A stretch of DNA of 6,798 bases from an uncultured Clostridia bacterium (GTDB taxonomy: Bacteria > Bacillota > Clostridia > Christensenellales > Aristaeellaceae): positions 1-6,798 of the forward strand of contig CAKTTM010000099.1 of NCBI GenBank assembly GCA_934615145.1, given 5' to 3'. The notes beneath the pieces were generated by a model. The model saw nothing but the letters and a program-made list of their open reading frames with translations, was not told the origin of the DNA and made no database searches. The translations under genes and the position numbers were made by a program. Shown here in pieces: positions 1-5,100 of the stretch; position 1 is the stretch's first letter, and the number at the start of each line of letters is the position of its first letter.

Positions 1-10
1 AATCTTGATG

Positions 11-766
11 TTATGATGAAGAGAATCTGCTCAGGAACTGCTTTGTCCGCTCTTCCCTGGGGTGGCTGATGACATCCTGGGGCGAGCCTTCCTCCACGAT
101 CAGGCCCTCATCCATGAAGATGACGTGGTCGGCCACGTCGCGGGCGAAGGCCATCTCGTGGGTGACGATGACCATGGTGGTCTTCTTGTCGGCCAGGGCG
201 CGCACCACGCGCAGCACCTCGCCGGTCAGCTCAGGGTCCAGCGCGGAGGTGGGCTCGTCAAAGCAGAGTATCTTGGGCTTGAGCGCTAGCGCGCGAGCGA
301 TGGCTACGCGCTGCTGCTGCCCGCCGGAGAGCTGGTGGGGGTAGCTGTCGGCCTTGTCGCTCAGGCCCATCTGGCTTAGCAGCGCCCTGGCCTCCTCCTG
401 GATGGCGGCGCTGGCCCCGCCGCGCAGCAGCTCTACCGCCAGCGTGATATTCTTCATCACCGTATACTGAGGGAAGAGATTGAAGGACTGAAAGACCAGG
501 CCAAAGTTGAGGCGGTTGCGGCGTATTTGGGTATCGCTCAGCGTCCGCTCATCATCTGCGTCAAACAGGGTCTGATCATCCACCAGGATGCGCCCGCGGT
601 CGGGCCGCTCCAGAAAATTAAGGCAGCGCAGCAGCGTGGTCTTGCCCGAGCCCGAGCTGCCGATGATGGCCAGCGCCCGGCCCTGCTCCAGCGAAAAGCT
701 GATGCCTTTTAGCACCTGGACGCTGCCAAAGCGCTTATAGATGCCCTCAACCTCAAGCAGCGGCAT
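11..766 (-). CDS. Polar amino acid ABC transporter, ATP-binding protein (GlnQ/HisP type)
   Basis: This 251-residue protein is the cytoplasmic ATPase that powers uptake of a polar amino acid through the permease encoded just upstream. Visible motifs in order are Walker A GSSGSGKTT at residues 36-44, the Q-loop Gln at 93 (VFQSFNLFP), the ABC signature LSGGQ at 146-150, Walker B ILCFDE ending in catalytic Glu171, the D-loop SALD, and the switch His203 in VTHEM. All are intact, and the length is normal for COG1126 proteins. I chose the ATG at 766 because AAGGGAG lies 5 nt upstream. An in-frame GTG at 781 would start inside the permease stop region and has no site of its own. The Shine-Dalgarno site touches the permease stop codon and the gap is 11 nt, which indicates translational coupling. 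It is the last gene of the operon that can be seen. The stop is 10 bp from the window edge, so no terminator can be judged. The exact substrate cannot be read from the ATPase. Confidence 0.95.
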   Translation of the reverse strand: MPLLEVEGIYKRFGSVQVLKGISFSLEQGRALAIIGSSGSGKTTLLRCLNFLERPDRGRILVDDQTLFDADDERTLSDTQIRRNRLNFGLVFQSFNLFPQYTVMKNITLAVELLRGGASAAIQEEARALLSQMGLSDKADSYPHQLSGGQQQRVAIARALALKPKILCFDEPTSALDPELTGEVLRVVRALADKKTTMVIVTHEMAFARDVADHVIFMDEGLIVEEGSPQDVISHPREERTKQFLSRFSSS

Positions 767-777
767 GGATGCTCCCT

Positions 778-1440
778 TCACGCGCGGAAATAGTCAAGCT
801 TCTTCTCCAGCCGGCCAAAGCCGATGGTCAGCAGGCCCACAAAGACCAGGAAGAACAGCCCGGTGGAAAACAGCGGCCATATCAGGCCCTGGGCGGTATA
901 CTCCTGCGCCATCATCAGTATCTCCTTGATGGAGATGATGCGCGCCAGCGAGGTGTCCTTGACCAGCGTGATGACCTCGTTGGCCATCGCGGGCAGGATG
1001 CGCTCGATCACCTGCAGCAGCGTGATGCGGTAGAATATCTGCCCCCGCTTCATGCCCAGCACCTGGCCCGCCTCCATCTGCCCGCGGGGAATGCCCTCGA
1101 TGCCGCCGCGGTAGATCTCGGAAAAGTAGCAGGCGTAGTTGATCACAAAGGCCACGGTGGCCGCCGTGAAGCGCGCGCCGCTGCCCGAGCCCCAGGGCGA
1201 GCCCAGGTTGAGCAAGCCTGGCGCGAAGAATATGATCAGCACCTGCAGCAGCAGCGGCGTGCCGCGGATGATCCACACACAGGTGCGGGTCAGCATGGCC
1301 AGGGGCTTGAACCTGCTCATCGAGCCAAAGGCCACCACCAGGCCCAGCGGCAGCGAAAACAGCAGCGTCAGTAAAAACAGCTGCACATTCAAGTAAAAAC
1401 TGCCTGCCAGTCGGCTGATGATGCTCAGCGCGTTTTGCAT
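778..1440 (-). CDS. Polar amino acid ABC transporter, permease (HisM/GlnP type)
   Basis: This 220-residue integral membrane protein forms the transport channel, probably as a homodimer because only one permease gene is present. Hydrophobic segments lie at about residues 17-39, 50-73, 90-108, 145-160 and 185-208. The conserved RGTPLLLQV motif is at 59-67. SEIYRGGIEGIPRGQMEAGQVLGM (about 107-130) is the family's characteristic cytoplasmic EAA-type loop, which docks onto the ATPase, and it is followed by the usual LPAMANEVITLVKDTSL. The length is typical for the family. The ATG at 1440 follows an AAAGGACAG Shine-Dalgarno site. It lies 61 bp downstream of the binding-protein stop, with a GC hairpin in the gap, and 11 bp upstream of the ATPase gene. 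Substrate specificity is not evident from the sequence. Confidence 0.95.
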   Translation of the reverse strand: MQNALSIISRLAGSFYLNVQLFLLTLLFSLPLGLVVAFGSMSRFKPLAMLTRTCVWIIRGTPLLLQVLIIFFAPGLLNLGSPWGSGSGARFTAATVAFVINYACYFSEIYRGGIEGIPRGQMEAGQVLGMKRGQIFYRITLLQVIERILPAMANEVITLVKDTSLARIISIKEILMMAQEYTAQGLIWPLFSTGLFFLVFVGLLTIGFGRLEKKLDYFRA

Positions 1441-1457
1441 TCTGTCCTTTCAGTCGG

Positions 1458-1487
1458 CGCGGCGGGGCGGCACTTCGCCCCGCCGCG
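1458..1487 (-). repeat. GC-rich hairpin between binding-protein and permease genes
   Basis: A perfect 12-bp inverted repeat (arms 1458-1469 and 1476-1487, all G/C) encloses a 6-nt loop (GCACTT on the plus strand). It lies in the 61-bp gap downstream of the binding-protein stop and upstream of the permease Shine-Dalgarno site. There is no T-run on the transcribed side, so it is not a textbook intrinsic terminator. In other solute-uptake operons such intercistronic stems protect the upstream message from 3' exonucleases or cause partial termination, leaving binding protein in excess over permease. That role here is inferred. Confidence 0.75.
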
Positions 1488-1501
1488 TCAGTGCCTATGT
1501 C

Positions 1502-2269
1502 TTACAGCGCCAGGGTCACGCCATACTTCTCGGCCAGCTGCTCCAGCAGGCCGCTGTCCTTGAGCGTCAGGAAGGCCTGGTTGACCTCCGCCGCCACATC
1601 GCTGCCCTTGCGGAAGGCCACGCCGTAGTACTCCACATTCAGCTTGTCCTTGATGACAAGGCCGGCGTAGTCCGTGCCTTCACCCACCATGCTTTGCGCC
1701 AGGGTCAGGTCCAGCACCGCGGCGTCGGCCGTGCCTGCGGCCACTTCCATCAGGCAGGCGGTCTGCACTTCCTTGCCGATGTACTCTGCCTGCTGAAGTC
1801 CCGCGTCCGACTTGATGGTGGTCTCGCCAGCGCTGCCGGCCTCAGCCACCACGATTTTGCCTGCCAGCGAGCTGGTGTCCTTGTACTCAGCATCCGCCTT
1901 CATCACCACCACCTGGGCATTCTCCAGGTAGGGCACGGTGATCTCCATGTTGGCCTTGCGGTCTTCGTCGATGGTAAGCCCATTCCAGATGCAGTCGATG
2001 GTCTTGGCGGCCAGCTCCACTTCCTTGGTCTCCCAGACAATCTCCACAAACTCGGCCTCCAGGCCCAGCAGCTCGCTGACAGCTTTGGCAAGCTCCGTGT
2101 CAAAGCCCACGAAATTGCCTTCCTCGTCGGTGTAGTTCATCGGCTTATACACCGTATAGCCGATGACCAGCTTGCCCTTGTCCTTGATATAGCCAAGGTC
2201 GCTGTCCTGCGCCAGGGCGGGGGCCGCCAGCATCAGCAGCGCCATCAGCATGCATAAGATCTTTTTCAT
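1502..2269 (-). CDS. Polar amino acid ABC transporter, extracellular substrate-binding protein
   Basis: This 255-residue protein belongs to bacterial solute-binding family 3 and captures an amino acid outside the cell for the permease and ATPase encoded downstream. The N-terminus is a signal peptide: MKK, a hydrophobic core to about residue 17, then APALA with a likely cut after Ala20. The mature part shows the family pattern: GKLVIGYTVYKPMNY (32-46), GFDTELAKAVSELLG (55-69), then GLTIDEDRKANMEITVPYLENAQVVV (97-122). In this family the Arg (here 104) normally binds the ligand carboxylate. Asp187 in AAVLDLTLAQ is the usual contact for the amino group. I chose the ATG at 2269 because GAGGAAG lies just upstream. 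The in-frame GTG at 2284 would put that site inside the gene. There is no lipobox cysteine, which is unusual for a Gram-positive binding protein. It is the first gene of the operon. Confidence 0.93.
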   Translation of the reverse strand: MKKILCMLMALLMLAAPALAQDSDLGYIKDKGKLVIGYTVYKPMNYTDEEGNFVGFDTELAKAVSELLGLEAEFVEIVWETKEVELAAKTIDCIWNGLTIDEDRKANMEITVPYLENAQVVVMKADAEYKDTSSLAGKIVVAEAGSAGETTIKSDAGLQQAEYIGKEVQTACLMEVAAGTADAAVLDLTLAQSMVGEGTDYAGLVIKDKLNVEYYGVAFRKGSDVAAEVNQAFLTLKDSGLLEQLAEKYGVTLAL

Positions 2270-2339
2270 GGTTCTCTTCCTCACTTCTCAGATATTGAGC
2301 ACGCAGCCATCTTAGCACCCAGAGGCGGAAATGGGAAGA

Positions 2340-2382
2340 GGGAAAATGCATTTATCATGGTTATATTGCATGGATATGCAGG
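2340..2382. promoter_or_regulatory. AT-rich divergent control region with TGCAT dyad
   Basis: Within the 253-bp non-coding region between two divergent genes (2270-2522), this is the only clearly AT-rich stretch. It contains TGCAT-GGAT-ATGCA, an inverted repeat at 2367-2380, and a second ATGCAT palindrome at 2346-2351. On the minus strand a TATAAC box (2365-2360) resembles a -10 element and would give the binding-protein operon a leader of about 80 nt. No good -35 accompanies it. On the plus strand TATATT (2362-2367) is another weak -10 candidate. The dyad could be an operator. The rest of the intergenic region, 2383-2507, shows no other structure I can support. Confidence 0.3.
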
Positions 2383-2507
2383 TTCTGGGGCCTTGCGGAC
2401 GCACAGCCCAGCAAGCTGAGGCCAGAGATTTTACAGGGCCTTGCTTGTTTGGCGCCGCCTTTCGTGGTATGGGGGAGGCAAGGCTCAGCCTATGGCCATG
2501 CGCCGCC

Positions 2508-2522
2508 CCAAGGAGGATAGCC
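2508..2522 (+). promoter_or_regulatory. Ribosome binding site deciding the flavoprotein start
   Basis: AAGGAGG, followed by a spacer ending in ATAGCC, precedes the ATG at 2523. This near-perfect Shine-Dalgarno site fixes the start. The reading frame is open back to 2331, but the extra 64 residues have no such site and do not resemble the flavodoxin fold, which begins directly at MRILLINFSP. Confidence 0.85.
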
Positions 2523-3284
2523 ATGCGGATTCTACTGATCAACTTTAGCCCACGCGCCCAGGGCAACACGGACAAGCTGCTGCGCCCGATGGCAAAGGCC
2601 CTGCAAGCCCAGCAGCCGCTGATCGACTGCAACCAGCTGGCGCTGAGAGACTTTCAGATCAAGCCCTGCCGGGGCTGCCGGATATGCTTTGACGGCCCGG
2701 AGGCCGCCTGCCCCTGCCAGGATGAGCTGCTGAGCCTGCGCGATCAATTGGCTGCCGCGGACGCCATCGTGCTGGCAAGCCCCGTGTATGTGGAGGACAT
2801 CAGCGGGCTGTGCAAGCAGTGGATAGACCGCATGGCCTTTCACTGCTACCGGCCCTTCCTGCAGGGCAAGCCGATAGGCCTGCTGACCACCTCGGGCGGG
2901 CGAACCTCCTGCCAGGCGCTGCGCAGCCTGCACATGGCGCTGACCGCCTGGGGCGGGCAGGTGATCAGCCGGGATAATTGCTGCACGGGCGCCAGGATCA
3001 CGGCGCAAGAGGCCGCCCAGCGCTTTGAGCCGCTGGTAAAGCGCCGCGCGGGTGTCCTGCTGCGTCATCTGCGGCGGCCCAGGCTCAGCCTCTACACGCT
3101 GACCGCCTTTAAGACCCAGCAGCGCATCTGGCGGCGCAGCCCAGAGGATCACAGCCTCGGCCACTGGCAGCAGCAGGGCTGGCTGGCGGCAGAGCGCTGG
3201 CACTTCAGCGGCATCGCCGCCCCCTGGCCCAAGAAAAAACTGGCCGCGCTCTTGGGAGCGGCCGTGGCAGGTATCATGCGCTGA
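2523..3284 (+). CDS. NADPH-dependent FMN reductase / flavodoxin-fold oxidoreductase with Isf-like cysteine motif
   Basis: This 253-residue protein belongs to the flavodoxin-like NAD(P)H-dependent oxidoreductases. These bind FMN in the cytoplasm and pass electrons to flavins, quinones or other acceptors. The first strand ILLINFS runs into the phosphate-binding loop SPRAQGNTDKL (9-19). A second flavin-contacting loop is SPVYVEDISG (86-95), and TTSGG (122-126) is a third. Cysteines 49, 52, 55 and 63 form CX2CX2CX7C, the compact motif of iron-sulfur flavoproteins, with a fifth Cys at 65. Many relatives keep part of this pattern without a proven cluster, so a [4Fe-4S] centre is possible, not shown. 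The C-terminal 80 residues are basic and end in a small hydrophobic stretch (about 238-251). The tail with HWQQQGW is like the extension of clostridial members. It appears to be a single-gene unit: divergent from the amino acid transporter and convergent with zwf. The physiological acceptor is unknown. Confidence 0.85.
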   Translation: MRILLINFSPRAQGNTDKLLRPMAKALQAQQPLIDCNQLALRDFQIKPCRGCRICFDGPEAACPCQDELLSLRDQLAAADAIVLASPVYVEDISGLCKQWIDRMAFHCYRPFLQGKPIGLLTTSGGRTSCQALRSLHMALTAWGGQVISRDNCCTGARITAQEAAQRFEPLVKRRAGVLLRHLRRPRLSLYTLTAFKTQQRIWRRSPEDHSLGHWQQQGWLAAERWHFSGIAAPWPKKKLAALLGAAVAGIMR

Positions 3285-3299
3285 GCTGCAGCCCAGCGC
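3278..3299. terminator. Imperfect hairpin at the convergent gene ends
   Basis: GCGCTG (3278-3283) pairs with CAGCGC (3294-3299). Inside these arms, GCTGCAGC is itself a palindrome, giving a 10-bp stem with one A/C mismatch on the plus strand and a tight loop. It covers the flavoprotein stop codon (TGA, 3282-3284) and lies just beyond the zwf stop (TAG, 3308-3306 on the minus strand). It is positioned to act on both transcripts, but neither side has a T-run, so termination is only a guess. Confidence 0.3.
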
Positions 3300-3305
3300 G
3301 GTTAC

Positions 3306-4823
3306 CTATTTGGCGGGCAGCTCGATCTCCCACCAGTGGCGGCCCTCCATGGCCAGCATGCCCTGGGCCGCCAGCGGCCCGGTGGAGCCGGCGGGATAGT
3401 TGGGAAAGTCGCCGATGTGCTGGTCGCAGCTGTTCTCGATGCTCTCCACAAAGCGCCAGCTGTACTCCAGCTCGTCCCAGCGGGTGAACAGTGAGGAGTT
3501 GGCGCGGAAGGCTTCTAAGAAGAGCTGCTCATAGGCTTCGGGCACATTGCCCTGGTAGCGGCTGGACTGCGAGTAGTTCAGCTCCACCTTTTCCATCGTC
3601 ATCTCATTGCCCGGGCGTTTGGCATTGATCTGGAAATACATGCCCTCGGCCGGCTGCACCTGGATGACCAGCAGGTTGGGCGGCTGGCCCTCAAACTCAT
3701 CATAGTACTGGACGCCAGCCAGGCGCTTGAACTCAATGACGATCTGCGTGCGGCCCTTGTCCAGCCGCTTGCCTGAGCGGATGTAGATGGGCACGCCGCC
3801 CCAGCGGAAATTGTCCACATTGGCGCGCAGGGCGATGTAGGTGGGCGTCCTGGACTGCTTGTCCACCCTGTCCTCCTCGCGGTAGCTGATGACATCCTTG
3901 CCCTGGACGCGGCCCTTGTCATACTGGCCCATCACCACGCCGCCGCAGGCCTCCGGATTGTCAAAGCGACGCAGCGCTCGCAGCGCCTTGACCTTTTCGT
4001 CGCGTACGGATTCGGGCTGCAGGTCGACCGGCGGCTCCATGGTGATCAGCGCCAGCATCTGCAGCAGGTGGTTTTGCAGCATGTCTTTCAAGATACCCGC
4101 CTGCTCATAGTATTCGCCGCGGCCCTCCACGCCCAGCGTCTCAGTGGAGGTGATCTGTATGTTGTCGATGTAATTGTGGTTCCACAGCGGCTCAAACAGC
4201 GAGTTGGCAAAGCGGATGGCCAGTATGTTGCGGATCATCTCCTTGCCCAGGTAGTGGTCGATGCGGTAGACCTGGTTTTCCTCCAGCGCGCGCGAAATGG
4301 TGCGGTTGAGGTCGCGGGCTGTCTTGAGGTCGGAGCCAAAGGGCTTTTCGATCATCACGCGGTGATCCCTGTTGCCGCGCTCCACCAGGCGGTGCTGTTG
4401 CAGATGCTCCACGATGGGGCCAAAGTGCTCCGGCGCCACCGCCAGGAAAAAGATACGCACCGCGGGCTGCTGGTAGAGCGCCTCATTTTGCTCCAGCCAG
4501 GCCTTCAGGCCGGCGTAGCTGTCCGGCTCATCAATAAACTCCATGCGCCGATAGTGCAGATGGCTCAAAAAGCGCGCCAGGTGCCCTTCGTCCACGCCCG
4601 TGCGCGAATAGGTCTCAATCGACTTGCGCGCGTCCTGGCGATAGCTGTCATCATCCTTGTCGCGCCGGCCGATGGAGATGATGGAGGTCTCCTTGGGCAG
4701 CCGGCCCTCGGCCAGCAGGTGGTACAGCGCCGGCAGCAGCTTGCGGTGGGTCAGGTCGCCCGTTCCGCCAAATATCATCAGCAGCAGGGATTGATTGGTC
4801 TGGTTGTCGTAGGCCTTGTTCAG
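3306..4823 (-). CDS. zwf: Glucose-6-phosphate 1-dehydrogenase
   Basis: This enzyme oxidises glucose 6-phosphate to 6-phosphoglucono-lactone with NADP+ (some versions use NAD+), opening the oxidative pentose phosphate route in the cytoplasm. With the start chosen here the protein is 505 residues, in the normal range. The dinucleotide-binding loop is IFGGTGDLTHRKLLPAL (17-33), followed by EKPFGSDL (159-166) and the family signature RIDHYLGKE (187-195) with the substrate-binding His190 and Lys194. QNHLLQ has His252 at the position of the catalytic base. Later blocks such as GGVPIYIRSGKRL are also intact. The start appears to be CTG at 4823: GAAGGAGGG stands about 8 nt upstream, no ATG, GTG or TTG lies between that site and the conserved loop, and the promoter at 4869-4897 excludes the open frame reaching 5045 through the tRNA. 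The next ATG (residue 16) has no Shine-Dalgarno site and abuts the loop. No other pentose phosphate gene is adjacent. Confidence 0.96.
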   Translation of the reverse strand: MNKAYDNQTNQSLLLMIFGGTGDLTHRKLLPALYHLLAEGRLPKETSIISIGRRDKDDDSYRQDARKSIETYSRTGVDEGHLARFLSHLHYRRMEFIDEPDSYAGLKAWLEQNEALYQQPAVRIFFLAVAPEHFGPIVEHLQQHRLVERGNRDHRVMIEKPFGSDLKTARDLNRTISRALEENQVYRIDHYLGKEMIRNILAIRFANSLFEPLWNHNYIDNIQITSTETLGVEGRGEYYEQAGILKDMLQNHLLQMLALITMEPPVDLQPESVRDEKVKALRALRRFDNPEACGGVVMGQYDKGRVQGKDVISYREEDRVDKQSRTPTYIALRANVDNFRWGGVPIYIRSGKRLDKGRTQIVIEFKRLAGVQYYDEFEGQPPNLLVIQVQPAEGMYFQINAKRPGNEMTMEKVELNYSQSSRYQGNVPEAYEQLFLEAFRANSSLFTRWDELEYSWRFVESIENSCDQHIGDFPNYPAGSTGPLAAQGMLAMEGRHWWEIELPAK

Positions 4824-4830
4824 GGTGTTT

Positions 4831-4839
4831 CCCTCCTTC
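4831..4839 (-). promoter_or_regulatory. Ribosome binding site of zwf
   Basis: On the minus strand, AGAAGGAGGG is followed by AAACACC and then CTG. The match to the 16S anti-Shine-Dalgarno sequence is very strong and the spacing is ideal for initiation at the CTG at 4823-4821. The other reading frame with a nearby ATG (4848) starts upstream of this site and does not encode the enzyme. Confidence 0.8.
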
Positions 4840-4868
4840 TGCGCCCATGCGGGCGCAAAGCTATCCCC

Positions 4869-4897
4869 ATTATACCCCAAAGCCCCCCTCGCGTCAG
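4869..4897 (-). promoter_or_regulatory. Sigma-A/70-type promoter of zwf
   Basis: The minus strand carries a perfect TATAAT -10 box (4874-4869) and a CTGACG -35 box (4897-4892, four of six consensus bases) with a 17-bp spacer. The predicted transcript start is near 4862, leaving a leader of about 39 nt to the CTG start and including the Shine-Dalgarno site. This supports a short zwf protein over the longer open frame that runs through the tRNA gene. Confidence 0.7.
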
Positions 4898-4899
4898 CC

Positions 4900-4928
4900 T
4901 TGCGCCCGGCCCCCTGCTGTGCTAAAAT
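4900..4928 (+). promoter_or_regulatory. Promoter of the tRNA-Arg gene
   Basis: TAAAAT at 4923-4928 matches the -10 consensus at five of six bases. TTGCGC at 4900-4905, 17 bp upstream, keeps the TTG core of a -35 box. The predicted start is near 4935, giving a 5' leader of about 20 nt for RNase P to remove. The bases between -10 and the start (ACCGCTC) are GC-rich, as in stable-RNA promoters under stringent control; that control is inferred. Confidence 0.65.
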
Positions 4929-4954
4929 ACCGCTCAGGCCAATCAAGGCCGCCT

Positions 4955-5031
4955 GTTCCCGTAGCTCAGCTGGATAGAGCGTTCGCCTCCTAAGCGAAAG
5001 GCCTTGGGTTCGAATCCCGACGGGAACGCCA
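4955..5031 (+). tRNA. tRNA-Arg, anticodon CCT
   Basis: The 77-base gene folds into a full cloverleaf. The acceptor stem is GTTCCCG/CGGGAAC. The D arm is GCTC/GAGC around AGCTGGATA. The anticodon stem TTCGC/GCGAA holds loop CTCCTAA, giving anticodon CCT, which reads AGG codons for arginine. The variable loop is 5 bases (AGGCC). The T arm is TTGGG/CCCGA around TTCGAAT. The discriminator is G and CCA is encoded (5029-5031). It has its own promoter and terminator and is transcribed alone, divergent from zwf. tRNA-Arg genes are frequent integration sites for mobile elements, but I see no duplicated 3' end or integrase here. Confidence 0.97.
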
Positions 5032-5034
5032 GAA

Positions 5035-5071
5035 AGCCTGACCATGAAGTGTGGTCAGGCTCTTGGTTTTT
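5035..5071 (+). terminator. Intrinsic terminator of tRNA-Arg
   Basis: A perfect 10-bp stem, AGCCTGACCA (5035-5044) with TGGTCAGGCT (5052-5061), has a 7-nt loop and is followed by CTTGG and a run of five T (5067-5071). It begins 3 nt after the encoded CCA, so the primary transcript has a very short trailer. Read on the minus strand, it follows the exported thioredoxin-like gene ending at 5101, with only a short CTTTCT tail; it may end that transcript too, less efficiently. Confidence 0.88.
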
Positions 5072-5100
5072 GAGGGTATGTAACTTGCGCACCAGTGACC

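Noticed and set aside
767..781. GTG start at 781 for the amino acid transporter ATPase
   Set aside because: It would overlap the Shine-Dalgarno site that clearly serves the ATG at 766, and the added five residues are not part of the family.
1418..2257. Plus-strand open frame of 279 codons opposite the binding-protein gene
   Set aside because: It covers the hairpin and the antisense of a well-supported gene and is His/Leu/Gln-rich in the manner of an antisense shadow.
2331..2522. N-terminal extension of the FMN reductase by 64 codons
   Set aside because: The strong AAGGAGG site directly before the ATG at 2523, and the fold starting at MRILLINFSP, make the shorter protein correct.
2532..3203. 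Minus-strand open frame of 223 codons opposite the flavoprotein
   Set aside because: It is a shadow of a well-supported gene, with a composition dominated by A, Q, L, G and P and no recognisable domain or ribosome site.
4068..4925. Long plus-strand open frame of 285 codons opposite zwf
   Set aside because: It is the antisense shadow of a clearly real enzyme in GC-rich DNA, has no recognisable domain, and runs across the zwf promoter. Its composition (long runs of V, A, L, Q, H) is typical of such shadows.
4955..5031. tRNA-Arg as an attachment site of an integrated element
   Set aside because: No repeat of the tRNA 3' end, integrase or phage-like gene is visible on either side within the window.
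4824..5045. N-terminal extension of G6PD to an ATG at 5045
   Set aside because: It would be translated antisense through the tRNA-Arg gene and its terminator and begins upstream of the zwf promoter. The added sequence has no G6PD similarity.
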